The position numbers were made by a program, and so were the translations under genes. This document shows, in pieces, positions 16,398-25,447 of a stretch of DNA of 64,000 bases. The stretch is from Mesorhizobium sangaii (GTDB taxonomy: Bacteria > Pseudomonadota > Alphaproteobacteria > Rhizobiales > Rhizobiaceae): assembly GCF_014207355.1 (NCBI RefSeq), contig NZ_JACHEF010000007.1:124001-188000 (forward strand), given 5' to 3'. Within the stretch, counting starts at the first letter, position 1. Each line of letters starts with the position of its first letter. A model generated the notes under the pieces. That model was not told the origin of the DNA, ran no database searches, and saw nothing but the letters and a program-made list of their open reading frames with translations.

Positions 16398-17843
16398 ATG
16401 GCGAATGAAAATTGGCCCGTTTACGGTGAGATCACCGGCCCTGTGGTGATGATCGGCTTCGGCTCGATCGGACGGGGGACGCTGCCGCTCATCGAACGCC
16501 ATTTCACGTTCGACAAGTCGCGCATGACGGTCCTCGACCCACGCGACACTGATCGCAAGCTGCTCGACGAGCGCGGCATCGCCTTCGTCCAGGAAGCGGT
16601 GACCGAGAAGAATTACAAGAAGCTTTTGACGCCGCTTCTGACCAATGGCGGCGGCCAGGGCTTTTGCATCAACCTGTCGGTCGATACCGGCTCGGTGGAT
16701 CTGATGCGCCTCTGCCGCAAGCTCGGCGTGCTCTACATCGACACGGTCGTCGAGCCTTGGCTCGGCTTCTACTTCGATGCCCAGGCCGACAATGCCAGCC
16801 GCACCAACTACGCGCTGCGCGAAGCGATGATCAAGGAAAAGCACGACAAGCCCGGCGGCGCGACGGCGGTCTCCACCTGCGGCGCCAATCCCGGCATGGT
16901 CTCGTGGTTCGTCAAGCAGGCGCTGGTCAACCTCGCCACCGATCTCGGCCTCGAGTTTTCAGAGCCCACGCAGGACGACCGCGAAGGTTGGGCCAAGCTG
17001 ATGAAGAAGGCCGGCGTCAAGGGCATCCACATCGCCGAGCGCGATACCCAGCGCGCCAAGAAGCCGAAGCCGATGGATGTGTTCTGGAACACCTGGTCGG
17101 TCGAAGGCTTCATTTCCGAGGGCCTGCAGCCTGCCGAGCTCGGCTGGGGCACGCATGAGACGTGGATGCCGAAGAACGCCAAGAAGCACAAGCACGGTTC
17201 GAAGGCCGCCATCTATTTGGAGCAGCCCGGCGCCAACACGCGCGTGCGCTCATGGTGCCCGACGCCGGGGCCGCAATACGGCCTCCTGGTCACACATAAC
17301 GAGGCGATCTCGATCGCCGATTTCTTCACCGTGCGCTCCAGGAAGGGCAAGGTTCAATATCGCCCGACCTGCCACTATGCCTATCATCCCTGCAATGACG
17401 CGATGCTGTCGCTGGACGAGATGTTCGGCGCCGCCGGCAAGCCGCAGCCTGTGCACCACGTGCTCGACGAGAATGAACTGGTCGACGGCGTCGACGAACT
17501 CGGCGTGCTGCTCTACGGCCACGACAAGAATGCCTACTGGTACGGCTCACATCTTTCGCTGGCCGACGCGCGCAGGCTGGCGCCCTATCAGAACGCCACC
17601 GGCATGCAGGTCACCTCGGCGGTTCTCGCCGGCATGGTCTGGGCTCTGGAAAACCCTGAAGCCGGCATCGTCGAGGCAGACGAGATGGACTACAAGCGCT
17701 GCCTGGAAGTGCAGTCGCAATATCTGGGACCGGTCAAGGGCCACTACACCGACTGGACGCCACTCGATAACCGGCCCGGCCTGTTCCCGGAAGACCTCGA
17801 TCGCAGCGACCCGTGGCAATTCCGCAACATCCTCGTCCGATAG
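16398..17843 (+). CDS. hss: Homospermidine synthase
   Basis: NAD-dependent enzyme joining aminobutyl groups of putrescine/spermidine to make sym-homospermidine, a main polyamine of rhizobia. The 481-residue length is typical. ATG 16398 is chosen with GAGGAG (16381-16386) at 11 bases; a GTG overlapping that box at 16386 is unlikely. The Rossmann motif MIGFGSIGRG is near the N-terminus, and the conserved CGANPGMVSWF, EPWLGFYFD and RPTCHYAYHPCNDA segments are all present. It is monocistronic. Confidence 0.95.
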   Translation: MANENWPVYGEITGPVVMIGFGSIGRGTLPLIERHFTFDKSRMTVLDPRDTDRKLLDERGIAFVQEAVTEKNYKKLLTPLLTNGGGQGFCINLSVDTGSVDLMRLCRKLGVLYIDTVVEPWLGFYFDAQADNASRTNYALREAMIKEKHDKPGGATAVSTCGANPGMVSWFVKQALVNLATDLGLEFSEPTQDDREGWAKLMKKAGVKGIHIAERDTQRAKKPKPMDVFWNTWSVEGFISEGLQPAELGWGTHETWMPKNAKKHKHGSKAAIYLEQPGANTRVRSWCPTPGPQYGLLVTHNEAISIADFFTVRSRKGKVQYRPTCHYAYHPCNDAMLSLDEMFGAAGKPQPVHHVLDENELVDGVDELGVLLYGHDKNAYWYGSHLSLADARRLAPYQNATGMQVTSAVLAGMVWALENPEAGIVEADEMDYKRCLEVQSQYLGPVKGHYTDWTPLDNRPGLFPEDLDRSDPWQFRNILVR

Positions 17844-17909
17844 CGCTCTGCTAGGGATACTCCATTGCCTTGCAATCGCCCGGAAATCGGGCGATTGAAG
17901 GGGTGCGGC

Positions 17910-18012
17910 CTAGAGCGACGTGCGTCCAATCGTACGCATAAAGTACGCTCTAGCACTTTGGGTGTGCGCATCGTGTTTTCCAAAAATCGATTCCGATTTT
18001 TGGGCCGATGCG
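17910..18012. repeat. Double-hairpin intergenic repeat upstream of omp10
   Basis: First hairpin: CTAGAGCG (17910-17917) with CGCTCTAG (17946-17953), inner TGCGT/ACGCA. Second: CGCATCG (17967-17973) with CGATGCG (18006-18012), enclosing a perfect 10-bp stem CCAAAAATCG (17980-17989)/CGATTTTTGG (17994-18003) on an ATTC loop. The layout fits the palindromic elements common between rhizobial genes. It ends at the omp10 ribosome-binding site. Confidence 0.75.
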
Positions 18013-18031
18013 AGAGGAGAGGATTTTCATA

Positions 18032-18406
18032 ATGAACATTGCGCGCAAGATTGTTTGGATGAGCGTTGCAGCAGCTGTAGTGGGACTTGCTGGCTGTGCG
18101 ACGAGCGGCCCGGATGAACCACCGATGGCGGCTTCGCCGAAAGGTGTCGAAGGCTCCTGGATCGACGCCAAGGGCACCGGCCTTTCGACCTTCGCCAGCG
18201 GCACCTTCACGACCGTCGCCACCGACACCGGCCAGAAGCTTGCCGACGGCAGCTACACCATGACCGGCGCGACGTCGGTGCAGATCAACGGCACGTCGCT
18301 GATCCGCCAGACCGCGGTCAGCTTCAACTGCCTGATGGTGTCGACAAGCCAGCTCAACTGCACCAGCTCCAGCGGCCAGAACTTCGTGCTAACACGGCGC
18401 ACCTGA
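18032..18406 (+). CDS. omp10: Omp10-type outer membrane lipoprotein
   Basis: A 124-residue lipoprotein. ATG 18032 follows a strong purine box (GAGAGGAGAGG, 18011-18021); an upstream ATG at 18008 is disfavoured. The signal peptide ends in the lipobox LAGC with lipidated Cys22. The mature part carries GVEGSWID, TDTGQKLADGSY and FNCLMVSTSQLNCTSSSG with two cysteines, and ends LTRRT. These stretches follow, from memory, the pattern of Brucella Omp10. The role in the outer membrane is structural and not resolved. A clean terminator follows. Confidence 0.85.
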   Translation: MNIARKIVWMSVAAAVVGLAGCATSGPDEPPMAASPKGVEGSWIDAKGTGLSTFASGTFTTVATDTGQKLADGSYTMTGATSVQINGTSLIRQTAVSFNCLMVSTSQLNCTSSSGQNFVLTRRT

Positions 18407-18430
18407 ACCGACGAGCATTCGCTTCCCCAG

Positions 18431-18463
18431 GGGACGGCGGCCAATGGCTGCCGTCCCTTTTTT
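18431..18463 (+). terminator. Rho-independent terminator of omp10
   Basis: GGGACGGC (18431-18438) and GCCGTCCC (18450-18457), then six T (18458-18463). Confidence 0.92.
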
Positions 18464-18533
18464 ATGCCGGCAAAAGTCCGGGATTTCCGCTTGCGTCATC
18501 TGGAACGCGATGGGAACATGCTCGAAACGCCGA

Positions 18534-18551
18534 CTGTTATGTTCCAGTCAA
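18534..18551 (+). promoter_or_regulatory. Possible PHO box before the 5'-nucleotidase gene
   Basis: CTGTTAT, four bases, CAGTCAA: 6/7 and 5/7 matches to the CTGTCAT repeats of a PhoB site at the right spacing, 45 bp before the start of a periplasmic phosphatase gene. A weak match; only context supports it. Confidence 0.35.
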
Positions 18552-18595
18552 GCAAGAGCGCTAAACGCCTCTGATCAGCCTTCCGGGAGACGAAG

Positions 18596-20608
18596 ATGAA
18601 GAAATTTGCCGCCATTGCCGCCCTCTCCGCCTCGACGATCGCTCTGTCGTCCGGCGCATCCTTTGCCGACTACACGCTGAACATCCTGCACATCAACGAC
18701 TGGCACAGCCGCATCGAAGGCAACAACAAATATGAATCGACCTGCTCGACCGATGAGGAGACCAAGGGCGAGTGCATCGGTGGCGCGGGCCGGCTGATCA
18801 CCGCCATCGCCCAGGAGCGCACAAAGCTGGAAGGCCAGAACGTGCTGCTGCTTAGCGCCGGCGACAATTTCCAGGGGTCGCTGTTCTACACGACCTACAA
18901 AGGCAAGGTCGAAGGCGAATTCCTCAACGAGATGAAGTTCGACGCCATGGCGCTCGGCAACCATGAATTCGACGATGGTGAGACGGCGTTGGCGCCGTTC
19001 CTCGACATGATCAAGTTCCCGGTGCTCGGCGCCAATGTGAAGGCCAACGCGCAATCCAAACTCGGCGACCGCGTCAAGCCGTCAATCGTCGTCGAGGTCG
19101 GCGGCCAGAAGATCGGCATCATCGGCGCGGTGACCAATGACACCCCGGAACTCGCTTCCCCCGGCCCCAACATCACCATCGAGGACGACGTCAAGTCCAT
19201 CACCGCCGAGGTCGAGAAGTTGAAGGGCGAAGGCGTCAACAAGATCATCGCCGTGACCCATATCGGCTACAAGCGCGAGCGCGACGTCATTGCCAAGATC
19301 CCGGGCATCGATGTGGTCGTCGGCGGCCACAGCCACTCGCTGCTGTCGAACACCGACCCGAAGGCGGAAGGCCCCTATCCGACGATGGTCGACAATCCCG
19401 ACGGCTACAAGGTGCCGGTCGTGCAGGCGGCGTCCTATTCCAAATATCTCGGCGAGTTCAAGGTGGTGTTCGACGACAATGGCGTCGTCAAATCGGCCAG
19501 CGGCGACCCGATCTATCTCGACAAGTCGATCACCCCCGACCCGGCCGTGCTCGCCCGCATCAAGGAGCTTGGCGCGCCGATCGAGGCGTTGAAGAACAAG
19601 GAAGTGGCCGAGACCACCGACGTCATCGACGGCAGCCGCGAGAACTGCCGCACCCGTGAATGCGCGATGGGCAACCTCGTCTCCGACGCCATCCTCGACC
19701 GCGTCAAGGGACAGGGCGTCGAGATCGTCATCTCCAATGGCGGTGGCCTGCGCGCCTCGATCGACAAAGGCACCGTCACCATGGGCGAAGTGCTGACCGT
19801 GCTGCCGTTCCAGAACACGCTGGCAACCTTCCAGATTTCCGGCAAGGACCTGGTGGCCGGCCTCGAGAACGGCCTCAGCCAGATCGAGGACGGCGCCGGT
19901 CGCTTCCCTCAGGTCGCCGGCCTGAAATATTCCTTCGACAAGTCGGTTGCGCCCAATGCCGGTCGCGTCAAATCGGTGGAAGTCATGGAAGGCGGCGCCT
20001 GGACGCCGATCAATCCGAACAAGGACTATCTGGTCGCCACCAACAACTATGTCCGCCAGGGCGGCGACGGTTACAAGATCTTCGCCGACAAGGCCAAGAA
20101 CGCCTATGACTACGGTCCGGGCCTCGAACAGGTGGTTGCCGATTATCTCGGCGCGCACCGGCCCTACACGCCAAAGCTCGACGGCCGCATCACGGAGATC
20201 GCCGCGACCGTCGCGGCGGCGCCAGCGGCCCCGGCAGCTGAGCCGGCCAAACCTGCCGAAGCAGCAAAGCCTGCTGAGGCCGCGCCTGCAATGCCCGAAC
20301 TGCCCGCCAAGTCGGGCGATATCGCCAACACACCGCCGGCCGTATCGACAGAGACAGCGCCGGCCGCACCGACAAAACCGGCTGAAGCGGCACCGGCGCC
20401 GGCGCCCGCCCCCGCCGAACCGGCAAAGCCCGCCGAGGCCGCGCCGGCCGAAAGCAGCCATGTCATCGTTGCCGGCGACACCTATTGGGATCTGGCAAAG
20501 AAGGCCTATGGCGATGCGACCAAATGGAAGCTGATCTACGAGGCCAACAAGGGCCAAAGGCCTCACCGGCTTGCGCTTGGCGCAACCCTGACCATCCCGG
20601 CAAAGTAA
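18596..20608 (+). CDS. Periplasmic 5'-nucleotidase/metallophosphatase with C-terminal LysM
   Basis: Exported bifunctional UshA-like enzyme that removes phosphate from nucleotides. The 670 residues start at ATG 18596 behind GGGAGACGAAG with a signal peptide (cleavage near SFA|DY). The metal-binding motifs are LHINDWHSR, SAGDNFQGS, LGNHEFDDG and GGHSHS; the 5'-nucleotidase C-terminal domain runs to about residue 540. An Ala/Pro linker (about 545-615, AAPAEPAKPAEA-type units) leads to a LysM peptidoglycan-binding domain in the last ~50 residues. The LysM would tether the enzyme to the wall, an uncommon addition for this family. Confidence 0.93.
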   Translation: MKKFAAIAALSASTIALSSGASFADYTLNILHINDWHSRIEGNNKYESTCSTDEETKGECIGGAGRLITAIAQERTKLEGQNVLLLSAGDNFQGSLFYTTYKGKVEGEFLNEMKFDAMALGNHEFDDGETALAPFLDMIKFPVLGANVKANAQSKLGDRVKPSIVVEVGGQKIGIIGAVTNDTPELASPGPNITIEDDVKSITAEVEKLKGEGVNKIIAVTHIGYKRERDVIAKIPGIDVVVGGHSHSLLSNTDPKAEGPYPTMVDNPDGYKVPVVQAASYSKYLGEFKVVFDDNGVVKSASGDPIYLDKSITPDPAVLARIKELGAPIEALKNKEVAETTDVIDGSRENCRTRECAMGNLVSDAILDRVKGQGVEIVISNGGGLRASIDKGTVTMGEVLTVLPFQNTLATFQISGKDLVAGLENGLSQIEDGAGRFPQVAGLKYSFDKSVAPNAGRVKSVEVMEGGAWTPINPNKDYLVATNNYVRQGGDGYKIFADKAKNAYDYGPGLEQVVADYLGAHRPYTPKLDGRITEIAATVAAAPAAPAAEPAKPAEAAKPAEAAPAMPELPAKSGDIANTPPAVSTETAPAAPTKPAEAAPAPAPAPAEPAKPAEAAPAESSHVIVAGDTYWDLAKKAYGDATKWKLIYEANKGQRPHRLALGATLTIPAK

Positions 20609-20635
20609 GGTCGTTTCGCCTCTTTCAACGACGCG

Positions 20636-20662
20636 CCCGCCCAGGAAACCGGGCGGGTTTTT
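20636..20662 (+). terminator. Rho-independent terminator
   Basis: CCCGCCC (20636-20642), eight-base loop, GGGCGGG (20651-20657), five T. It ends the nucleotidase transcript. Confidence 0.9.
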
Positions 20663-20745
20663 CGTTGCCTGCTAAGGTGCGGCCAGACGCGGCATTGAAA
20701 ACTGGCGTGGCATCGCTAGTTTCGCGCCGTGTCCGGAGACCAGGT

Positions 20746-21810
20746 ATGACCCTTTCCACCCCTGCCGATCCCAAAGCCGCGAAGGCCGGCGGCCCGTTGC
20801 CCGCCGGGCATCCGACGGTCAAGGCTGGCAAGGTTGGCGTCATGCTGGTCAATCTCGGCACGCCGGACGGCACCGATTTCAAGTCGATGTGGCGCTATCT
20901 CCGTGAATTCCTGTCCGATCCGCGCGTCATCGAGCTCAACAGGGCGATCTGGTACCCGATCCTCTATGGGCTGGTGCTCACCAGGCGGCCGAAGGCGTCG
21001 GGCGCCAACTACGCCCGGATCTGGAACCGGGAGAAGAACGAGTCGCCCTTGCGCACCTACACCCGCGCCCAGGGCGAAAAGCTGGCCGAGGCGTTGCGCG
21101 ACCTGCCCGAGGTCGTCGTCGACTGGGCGATGCGTTACGGCAATCCTTCGACCGCGAGCGTCGCCCAGGGGCTGGTCGAAAAGGGCTGCGACCGCATTCT
21201 TTCATTCCCGCTCTATCCGCAGTACTCGGCGACCACCACCGCCACCGCCAACGACCAGCTGTTTCGTGCCCTGATGAAGATGCGCCGCGCGCCGGCCATC
21301 CGCAGCGTGCCGCCTTACTACGACGAACCGGTCTATATCGAAGCGCTGGCGCGTTCGATCGAGCGGCATCTGACAACGCTGGATTTCGAACCGGAGGTTG
21401 TCATTGCTTCCTTTCACGGCATCCCGAAACCGTATTTCGAGAAGGGCGACCCTTATCATTGCCACTGCCAGAAAACGACGCGGCTGTTGCGCGAACGGCT
21501 CGGCTGGGATGACAACAAACTGATCATCACCTTCCAGTCGCGCTTCGGCGCGCAGGAATGGCTGCAGCCCTACACCGACAAGACGGTCGAGAAACTGGCC
21601 AAGGACGGCGTCAAGTCGATCGCCATCGTCAATCCCGGCTTTTCGGTCGACTGCATCGAGACGCTGGACGAGATCGGCCGCGAGGCGGCCGAGACCTTCC
21701 ATCACGCCGGTGGCAAGAACTTCGCCCACATTCCTTGCCTCAACGACAGCGCCGAGGGCATGGCGGTGATCGAGGCGATGGTGCGGCGCGAGCTGTCCGG
21801 CTGGGCCTGA
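20746..21810 (+). CDS. hemH: Ferrochelatase
   Basis: Inserts ferrous iron into protoporphyrin IX, the last step of heme synthesis. ATG 20746 follows CCGGAG; the frame is open far upstream, through the terminator, so the longer version is rejected. The 354-residue product has LVNLGTP near residue 35, the catalytic His224 in SFHGIPKPYF and the CHCQKTT segment following it, plus NPGFSVDCIETLDEIG with the second-shell glutamate. The N-terminal ~25 residues are Ala/Pro-rich and probably disordered. Confidence 0.96.
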   Translation: MTLSTPADPKAAKAGGPLPAGHPTVKAGKVGVMLVNLGTPDGTDFKSMWRYLREFLSDPRVIELNRAIWYPILYGLVLTRRPKASGANYARIWNREKNESPLRTYTRAQGEKLAEALRDLPEVVVDWAMRYGNPSTASVAQGLVEKGCDRILSFPLYPQYSATTTATANDQLFRALMKMRRAPAIRSVPPYYDEPVYIEALARSIERHLTTLDFEPEVVIASFHGIPKPYFEKGDPYHCHCQKTTRLLRERLGWDDNKLIITFQSRFGAQEWLQPYTDKTVEKLAKDGVKSIAIVNPGFSVDCIETLDEIGREAAETFHHAGGKNFAHIPCLNDSAEGMAVIEAMVRRELSGWA

Positions 21811-21862
21811 CACCGGAACAACACAAGCTCCGGGGCGTTGAGCAGCACCTCCGGAGAATTTG

Positions 21863-23077
21863 ATGCCTCGCAAACTTGACCTCAGAAGCGGCCGGCCCGT
21901 CTGGTCCGCCTACCGGGCGCCTGCTGTCCCGACGGCCGCGCTGACTCGTGACGCCAAGGCTGACGTGCTGATCGTCGGCATGGGCATCAGCGGCGCCATG
22001 ACGGCCGAGGCGCTGACGGCGCACGGTCATGCGGTGATCTGCATCGACCGGCGCGGCCCGCTGAAAGGCTCGACGTCCGCGACCACGGCTCTTGTGCAGT
22101 TCGAAATCGACCAGCCGCTTTCGACACTCTCGAAGCAGATCGGCAAGGCCTCGGCGGAGCAGGCCTGGCGGCGCTCGCGGCTCGCCGTTTCCAACCTCGC
22201 TGCCCGCATTGCCGAACTCGACATCAACTGCAGCCCGAGCCGCAAGCCGTCGCTCTATCTGGCGGGCACTGTACTCAGCCCGTCGAAACTCCGTGACGAG
22301 GCCGAAGCACGAAGACAGGCAGGCATCGCCGCGACCTATCTCACGGCGGTACCGCTGGCGGAGAAATTCGGCATCGACCGTGAAGGCGCCATCCTCAGCC
22401 ACGGCAACATCGCGCTCGATCCGCGCAAGCTGACGGCCGGGCTGCTGCTGAAGGCCGCGGAGCGCAAGGCACGCTTCCATGCCCCCGTCGAAGCAACGGC
22501 GATCGAGGACAGTGCCGACGAGGTGGTCGTGGCAACCAGGGATGGGCCCACCGTCACGGCACGGCATGTTGTCCTGGCCACCGGCTACGAACTCGTCGAC
22601 ATCGTGCCGACGGCCGCCCACCGGATCATCTCGACATGGGCGATCGCGACACGCCCGCAACCGCGAAAGATCTGGCCGGGGGCAGCGTTCATCTGGGAGG
22701 CGTCGGACCCGTACCTCTATATGCGCGCGACATCGGACGGCAGGGTCGTCTGCGGCGGCGAGGACGAGGACTTTGTCGACGAGACGCGGCGCGACGGGCT
22801 GATCGCCGACAAGAGCGCACGCATCGCCGAAAAACTTGGCCGCCTGTTCCCGCATCTCGACGTCAGGCCCGAATTCGCCTGGACCGGTTCGTTCGGCACC
22901 ACGACCACGGGCCTGCCCTATATCGGCGCCATTCCCAGGCACCCGCGCATCCACGCCGTCATGGGTTACGGCGGCAACGGCATCACCTTCTCGCAGATCG
23001 CTTCCGAGATTGTCTCGGCTTCGATCAACGGGCTGAGCGACACGGATGCAGAGCTGTTTGCCTTCAACCGCCGATAG
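21863..23077 (+). CDS. FAD-dependent oxidoreductase (DAO family)
   Basis: Glycine/D-amino-acid oxidase-type flavoenzyme, 404 residues; substrate unknown. ATG 21863 follows CCGGAGAA. The Rossmann motif is VGMGISGAMTAE near residue 35, followed by IDRRGPLKGSTSATTALVQ. The C-terminal half has GGEDEDF and the FAD-binding FGTTTTGLPYIG ending. The ribosome-site sequence can pair with CTCCGG 20 bases upstream (21830-21856), a possible translation-limiting hairpin. Separated from hemH by 52 bp; cotranscription is possible. Confidence 0.88.
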   Translation: MPRKLDLRSGRPVWSAYRAPAVPTAALTRDAKADVLIVGMGISGAMTAEALTAHGHAVICIDRRGPLKGSTSATTALVQFEIDQPLSTLSKQIGKASAEQAWRRSRLAVSNLAARIAELDINCSPSRKPSLYLAGTVLSPSKLRDEAEARRQAGIAATYLTAVPLAEKFGIDREGAILSHGNIALDPRKLTAGLLLKAAERKARFHAPVEATAIEDSADEVVVATRDGPTVTARHVVLATGYELVDIVPTAAHRIISTWAIATRPQPRKIWPGAAFIWEASDPYLYMRATSDGRVVCGGEDEDFVDETRRDGLIADKSARIAEKLGRLFPHLDVRPEFAWTGSFGTTTTGLPYIGAIPRHPRIHAVMGYGGNGITFSQIASEIVSASINGLSDTDAELFAFNRR

Positions 23078-23195
23078 CAAACCAGCAAACAATCCATCAT
23101 CACCTGATTGTAACGCTCCTGAAACACACTTAAGTCTTTGGTGAAGCCGGCTGCGCGAGAATGGCTTTCGCGGCCTGCCTCTGAGGGAGAGCCAA

Positions 23196-24146
23196 ATGGA
23201 TTTCAGTGGTTTCGATATTGCGGTCATTGTTCTGGTCGCGCTTGTCGTGCTGGTGCTGTTCAAAGGCATCAAGACAATTCCGCAAGGCTATAACTATACG
23301 GTCGAACGTTTTGGCCGTTACACCAAGACACTGAGTCCAGGCCTCAATCTCATCACGCCTTTCGTCGACCGCATCGGCGCCAAGATGAACATGATGGAGC
23401 AGGTGCTCGACGTTCCGAGCCAGGAAATCATCACCCGCGACAACGCCATCGTCGGTGTCGACGGCATCGCCTTTTTCCAAATCCTCAATGCGGCGCAGGC
23501 CGCCTACCAGGTTTCGGGATTGCAGAACGCGATCCTCAACCTGACGATGACCAACATCCGTACCGTCATGGGCTCGATGGACCTCGACGAGCTGCTGTCG
23601 AACCGCGACGCCATCAACGAGCGCCTGCTGCGCGTCGTCGACGAAGCCGCGCATCCGTGGGGCATCAAGATCACCCGCGTCGAGATCAAGGACATCAACC
23701 CGCCGGCAAATCTCATCGAGTCGATGGGCCGGCAGATGACGGCCGAGCGCAACAAGCGCGCGCAGATCCTCGCCGCCGAAGGCCTCAAGCAGTCGCAGAT
23801 CCTCGAGGCCGAGGGCCGCAAGGAAGCCGCCTTCCGCGACGCCGAGGCGCGCGAGCGTTCTGCCGAAGCCGAAGCGCGCGCCACGCAGGTGGTGTCGGAA
23901 GCAATCTCGAAGGGCGACGTACAGGCGCTGAACTACTTCGTGGCGCTAAAATACACCGAAGCGCTCGGCAAGATCGGCACGGCCACCAACAGCAAGATCG
24001 TGCTGATGCCGATGGAAGCCTCGTCGCTGATCGGCACGCTTGGCGGTATTGGCGAAATCGCCAAGGAAGTCTTCCGCAGCGATGGCACGGCCGGCGCGCA
24101 AAGGCAGGCCGCCCGCCCGCCCGTGGTTCGCCCAAGCGAGAACTGA
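23196..24146 (+). CDS. qmcA: SPFH/band-7 membrane protein QmcA-like (stomatin family)
   Basis: Forms oligomeric membrane microdomain scaffolds. The 316 residues have one N-terminal membrane segment (5-22), the band-7 domain (about 25-180, PQGYNYTVERFGRYTKTLSPGL) and a long charged coiled coil rich in Ala/Glu/Arg (about 185-235), then a conserved NSKIVLMP segment. It is followed after 12 bp by an NfeD-family gene, the standard partnership for this family. Confidence 0.94.
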   Translation: MDFSGFDIAVIVLVALVVLVLFKGIKTIPQGYNYTVERFGRYTKTLSPGLNLITPFVDRIGAKMNMMEQVLDVPSQEIITRDNAIVGVDGIAFFQILNAAQAAYQVSGLQNAILNLTMTNIRTVMGSMDLDELLSNRDAINERLLRVVDEAAHPWGIKITRVEIKDINPPANLIESMGRQMTAERNKRAQILAAEGLKQSQILEAEGRKEAAFRDAEARERSAEAEARATQVVSEAISKGDVQALNYFVALKYTEALGKIGTATNSKIVLMPMEASSLIGTLGGIGEIAKEVFRSDGTAGAQRQAARPPVVRPSEN

Positions 24147-24158
24147 GGGTACACTCCC

Positions 24159-24623
24159 ATGTTGGACCGCATCATTTCCGAACTCGGCCCGTGGAACTGG
24201 ATGGTTCTGGGCTTCGTCCTGCTGGTGATGGAAATCATCGCGCCAGGCATCTTCATGCTGTGGATCGGCATCGCCGCCCTGATCATCGGCGCGGTGTCGC
24301 TGTTGATCTGGGATGCCGGTTTCTGGACCTGGCAGGTCCAGGTCCTCGCCTTCCTGGCGCTATCGCTGATCTCGGCCTATGTCGGCAAGAAACTGGTCGG
24401 TGGTCGCGAAGATCCGACCGACCAGCCGCTGCTCAACCGGCGCGGCGCGCAGATGGTCGGCAAGATGGCGACGCTAGCCGAACCGATCCGGGACGGGCGT
24501 GGCCGCATCAAGCTGGGCGATACGCTGTGGCGTGTCTCCGGCCCGGACCTGCCGGCCGGCACGCAGGTGCGGGTGACGGCTGCGGCCGACACGGATCTGG
24601 AACTGACCGTCGAGCGGGTCTGA
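24159..24623 (+). CDS. NfeD family protein
   Basis: A 154-residue partner of the SPFH protein encoded 12 bp upstream. Three hydrophobic segments fill about residues 12-80, followed by a C-terminal OB-fold domain (about 90-150) with GRIKLGDTLWRV and an acidic/hydrophobic end. It is the short, peptidase-less NfeD1b-like form. The pair probably acts in membrane-protein quality control or microdomain stability. Confidence 0.92.
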   Translation: MLDRIISELGPWNWMVLGFVLLVMEIIAPGIFMLWIGIAALIIGAVSLLIWDAGFWTWQVQVLAFLALSLISAYVGKKLVGGREDPTDQPLLNRRGAQMVGKMATLAEPIRDGRGRIKLGDTLWRVSGPDLPAGTQVRVTAAADTDLELTVERV

Positions 24624-24668
24624 TATCGAAGCATTGGTTTTGGGAAATCCGAGCGTGGCTGGAAAATG

Positions 24669-25349
24669 TCATCCAGTCGCGATTGTGGCCGCTTCGTTTC
24701 TCGCTTTTGTCAGGACGGCATCATCCCGCGCAACCGCAAACCTGTCACAATACGCATCGAGGTGGTTCTGGCCCCTATCCGCCTCTCCGATGGCGATGAG
24801 GACCAAACCCCATGCGAGGTCCGTTTGCACATGATTTTCCAACGAAAAGCGTCGAAACTCCATCTTCGATCGTCGTTCGAAACTATCAGTAACGTCGTTT
24901 AGCGACGTGATTCCGGACCAGTCCTGTCGTGCCGCATCGAGTACCTTCAAGGCGGTGTGTGCAACTCGATCGTCGCGATCATTGCTGTAAAACGAGCACC
25001 AGCTAGGGATCCGGCCTGATAAGTCAATGGGGTCGATACAGAGATCAAAGTTTGCCGACTTCGCTGTCCTTTTCCACCGTAAGCTTCCGCCTTTGAAAAT
25101 TGGAACAAAGTCGACTGAGAGGCCCCAGCAGGCAGAGAAGGTCATCCCTTTCATCGCCTGAAATTTCAGCAGATAACGGATATGATCTGTCGAGCTTCCA
25201 ACCCAGGACAGATCGCCCACCCGTTGAAAATCAGGCGCCAGGCCGCCTTCCAATGCTCCAGCGACGATGTCGCCCAACACTTTTCCAAGTTGCGGCGGGC
25301 GACTGAAGTCCGGCCGCCGACGAAATCTTTCGATTAGGCTGGAGAACAT
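24669..25349 (-). CDS. Hypothetical protein, lower-G+C orphan
   Basis: A 226-residue product with a good start (ATG at 25347-25349, GAGGTCAG just upstream), so I accept it as a gene, but I do not recognise the family. It begins MFSSLIERFRRRP and has Trp/Phe-rich central strands (ACWGLSVDFVP, WKRTAKSANFDL) and a helical C-terminus. No signal peptide or membrane segment. Its base composition is visibly less G+C-rich than its neighbours and it lies alone between nfeD and kdsD, which suggests transfer. An immunity- or stress-type soluble protein is possible but unproven. Confidence 0.7.
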   Translation of the reverse strand: MFSSLIERFRRRPDFSRPPQLGKVLGDIVAGALEGGLAPDFQRVGDLSWVGSSTDHIRYLLKFQAMKGMTFSACWGLSVDFVPIFKGGSLRWKRTAKSANFDLCIDPIDLSGRIPSWCSFYSNDRDDRVAHTALKVLDAARQDWSGITSLNDVTDSFERRSKMEFRRFSLENHVQTDLAWGLVLIAIGEADRGQNHLDAYCDRFAVARDDAVLTKARNEAATIATG

Positions 25350-25447
25350 CTGACCTCGTCAACGGCAATCGTGACCTAGGGCTTTGCAAGCAATCATTGC
25401 CGATCGCAACAGGGCGAATCAAGTCGTCCAGAGCGGCTCGAGTTAGA

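Noticed and set aside
19082..20566. Long open frame opposite the 5'-nucleotidase gene
   Set aside because: Antisense shadow; its Cys/Arg-rich part is the complement of the Ala/Pro linker.
21740..23272. 510-codon frame opposite the FAD oxidoreductase
   Set aside because: Shadow frame crossing gene boundaries, no start signal.
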